A DNA stretch of 64,000 nucleotides from Begonia masoniana (lineage: Eukaryota; Streptophyta; Magnoliopsida; Cucurbitales; Begoniaceae), in the NCBI GenBank assembly GCA_022432975.1, contig CM039509.1, positions 1,977,982 to 2,041,981 of the forward strand. Reading direction: 5' to 3'. The position numbers and the translations under genes are program-made. Under the pieces are notes generated by a model. That model was not told the origin of the DNA. It ran no database searches and was given only the letters and a program-made list of their open reading frames with translations. This document shows positions 62,350-64,000 of the stretch, piece by piece (position 1 is the stretch's first letter; each line of letters opens with the position of its first letter).

Positions 62350-63587
62350 AAAGCTTAGATTGGTTTTTGCGGAGAAAGCAGCAAAAAGAAATTACGGTAA
62401 GTACAAGTACATTGAAATTGAATTTCTTGTTGGAGTGATAGAGATCAATTTTGATATTGATTGTCAATATTTGCATGAAGATTGAAACGTGTGAATTTAA
62501 TTATGTTTCTGGGGAAAGATCACTGGACTATTAATCAAAATCAGACAGATTAACAGCAATTTTTCCCTTAATTTTGATTAAAATGTGGAAAGTTGAAAAG
62601 AAAAAGAAAAGGGTTTTGGTCGAATTGAAATTCCATGGCTTTTTCTTTTTTATCCACTGCAAAAGGAAGCTTCAGGTAGACCAAAGAGTAAATTTGAAGA
62701 CGTTTTTTGACTGAGGAGATGCTACAAGAGTGACTGATGTTGGGCCGCATCTCATCTTATGTGTCACGCTAATTTGAACTATATATTATATATAACCGAT
62801 CCATGAACACACATGGGCCCAAACAACCAAAGCCCAGCCCAACAAAACACAGCCCATCACAACCAAGCCCATTCAAGCCCCCTTGAACCTAACATAGCCC
62901 ACTCGACCCGAGCCTAGCACAGATTGCTCGATCTGGACCCACCACTCCAGCCATTCAGCCTAGCCCACTTAAGCCCATCATATCATGCCAGCACCCTCGC
63001 CCAGCTAAGGCCAGCCCAAAAAGTGTAGCCCATATATCCAGCCCAGCATACCACTGGGAAGTGGGATCCAGTGGTCATGGTTTTTTGTGTGCTGGACATG
63101 GCCTTCTAGGCCTGTGCAGATTGGGCTTGGTCCAACGCTAGCCTTTGTCGGGCTGGAAAAAGGCTGGTTCTGGCTGGACTAGGTCCTAATGAGATGTCTG
63201 GTTCCGAAATATTAATCCTCATTTATTCTTAGTTTCACTAAATTATATTTACTTAGTTAAAATAAAGTGAATATAATTATTATTTAATTAAACAAGAGAT
63301 GGGTTGTTAATTTTCGTAATTTACTCGAATGCATTGAAATCCATCGTGCAATTTCGAATCATCAAATTCAAAAATTCTTGGAATTCTTCCACTACTTAAT
63401 TCAAAGTTTGATCAGACAACCTTAATAAATACATAACACTGCCATCTATTCAGTTTGACAACTTCCATTTCTTGTTCTTATTCTTGTTTTGTTTTCCTGG
63501 GACAAAAATACTTCAAAAAATACACCATATACATGTCTTACAACATACCTTACCATCAAAATAAATTATTTCCACCTATATATTTCT
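62350..63587. other. Intergenic with an AGCCCA-rich patch
   Basis: No gene is recognised. Between 62814 and 63056 the hexamer RGCCCA or its near relatives occurs about ten times in an otherwise cytosine-rich, Lys/Pro/Ser-like low-complexity text. This is a dispersed-repeat style composition, unlike its AT-rich surroundings. Confidence 0.5.
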
Positions 63588-64000
63588 TCAAATTTCTTGA
63601 ATTTCATTCGAGCTCATGGCCGAGCTTCCGATCCCGATATCAACTGCTCCACCCGATTCAGAAACTTTTGTGATCCTCTGCAGCTCGTCCATTCCATTCG
63701 CACCCATTAACAATTGCTCATCGTTCATTTGTTCTTTCTGGATCAAAGCTTTAGGCCGACGGATAGCATCGGCTGCCTCAGCCATCGCCACGGGGGGCGG
63801 CATGGGTGGGACCCATCGGAACGATGGCTCAGATACAGTGCCACCACTGGCTCCTGGTTTTGGATCAGCTTCATTTTCAATTCTGTGATTCTGACATTTT
63901 TACGCTGCCACCACGGCTGTGTACTCTCGCCGTTGATCTGATAAGTTACCCCATTGTCTTGTACCATCGGATTTGATCCTTCTCCGCTTCCTTGAGACTG
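63588..64000 (-). CDS. PEX14: PEX14 C-terminal exon (partial, apparent frameshift)
   Basis: The minus strand, entering from the right edge, reads SQGSGEGSNPMVQDN, then PWWQRKNVRITE. After a shift of one base near 63879-63884 it continues ENEADPKPGASGG, FRWVPPMPPPVAMAEAADAI, RRPKALIQKEQ, MDELQRITKVSESGG and SSNEIQEI, stop at 63588. The blocks PWWQ-KN, RxWVPPxPPPVAMAEA, AIRRPK, DELQxITKxSESGG and EIQE follow the C-terminus of plant PEX14 in order. PEX14 is the peroxisomal membrane docking protein for the PEX5/PEX7 import receptors. The N-terminal domains lie outside the window. The upstream part of the exon is continuous to the edge. A missing base explains the shift; whether it is real is unknown. 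Confidence 0.85.

Overview
The window is plant nuclear DNA, almost certainly from a eudicot. It is AT-rich, its genes have many GT-AG introns, and it carries plant-only gene families (a chloroplast PPR protein, Agenet/DUF724, DUF1645, a reticulon-like B protein), Ty3/gypsy and TRIM retroelements, and a Cassandra 5S-containing LTR. I cannot name the species. All gene calls rest on family motifs read by eye; no database search was run.

Layout. 1-4860: a non-coding unit of about 1.1 kb duplicated in tandem; copy 1 is split by a 2,708-bp LTR-type insertion with a 5-bp target duplication. 5541-5951: solo Cassandra LTR carrying a 5S rRNA-derived block. 8753-10553: two-exon LEA-like gene (+). 10.8-13.4 kb: repeat-derived DNA with nested tandem repeats. 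14220-16174: frameshifted Agenet-domain gene (+). 17158-18560: cytosolic ribosomal protein eL13 (-), with a telo box and site II motif upstream. 22847-29268: four-exon PPR gene orthologous to EMB1270 (-). 34171-56354: 25-exon full-length peroxisomal ABC transporter, ABCD1/COMATOSE type (+). Its introns 3 and 13 are swollen by gypsy remnants, a complete TRIM and a MULE-like element. 58073-59168: reticulon-like B gene (+). About 60000-60490: poly(A)/GT low-complexity array. 61472-62198: DUF1645 gene (+, frameshifted). 63588-64000: C-terminal exon of PEX14 (-), running off the right edge.

Functional themes. Two genes serve the peroxisome: ABCD1 (substrate import for beta-oxidation) and PEX14 (docking of the matrix-protein import receptor). 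EMB1270 acts on chloroplast RNA, eL13 in cytosolic ribosomes, and the reticulon in shaping ER tubules. Nothing indicates these neighbours are co-regulated; plant genes are not in operons.

Main cautions. Apparent single-base frameshifts interrupt EMB1270, DUF1645 and PEX14, and three interrupt the Agenet gene, whereas ABCD1, eL13, the LEA and the reticulon are open throughout. A frameshift in a gene expected to be essential is more easily explained by residual assembly indels than by real loss. I found no wholly new multi-gene system. The most unusual points are the two consecutive GC-AG introns in EMB1270, the bZIP-palindrome array inside the 2.7-kb LTR, the intact 319-bp TRIM, and the intron positions shared by the two halves of ABCD1.
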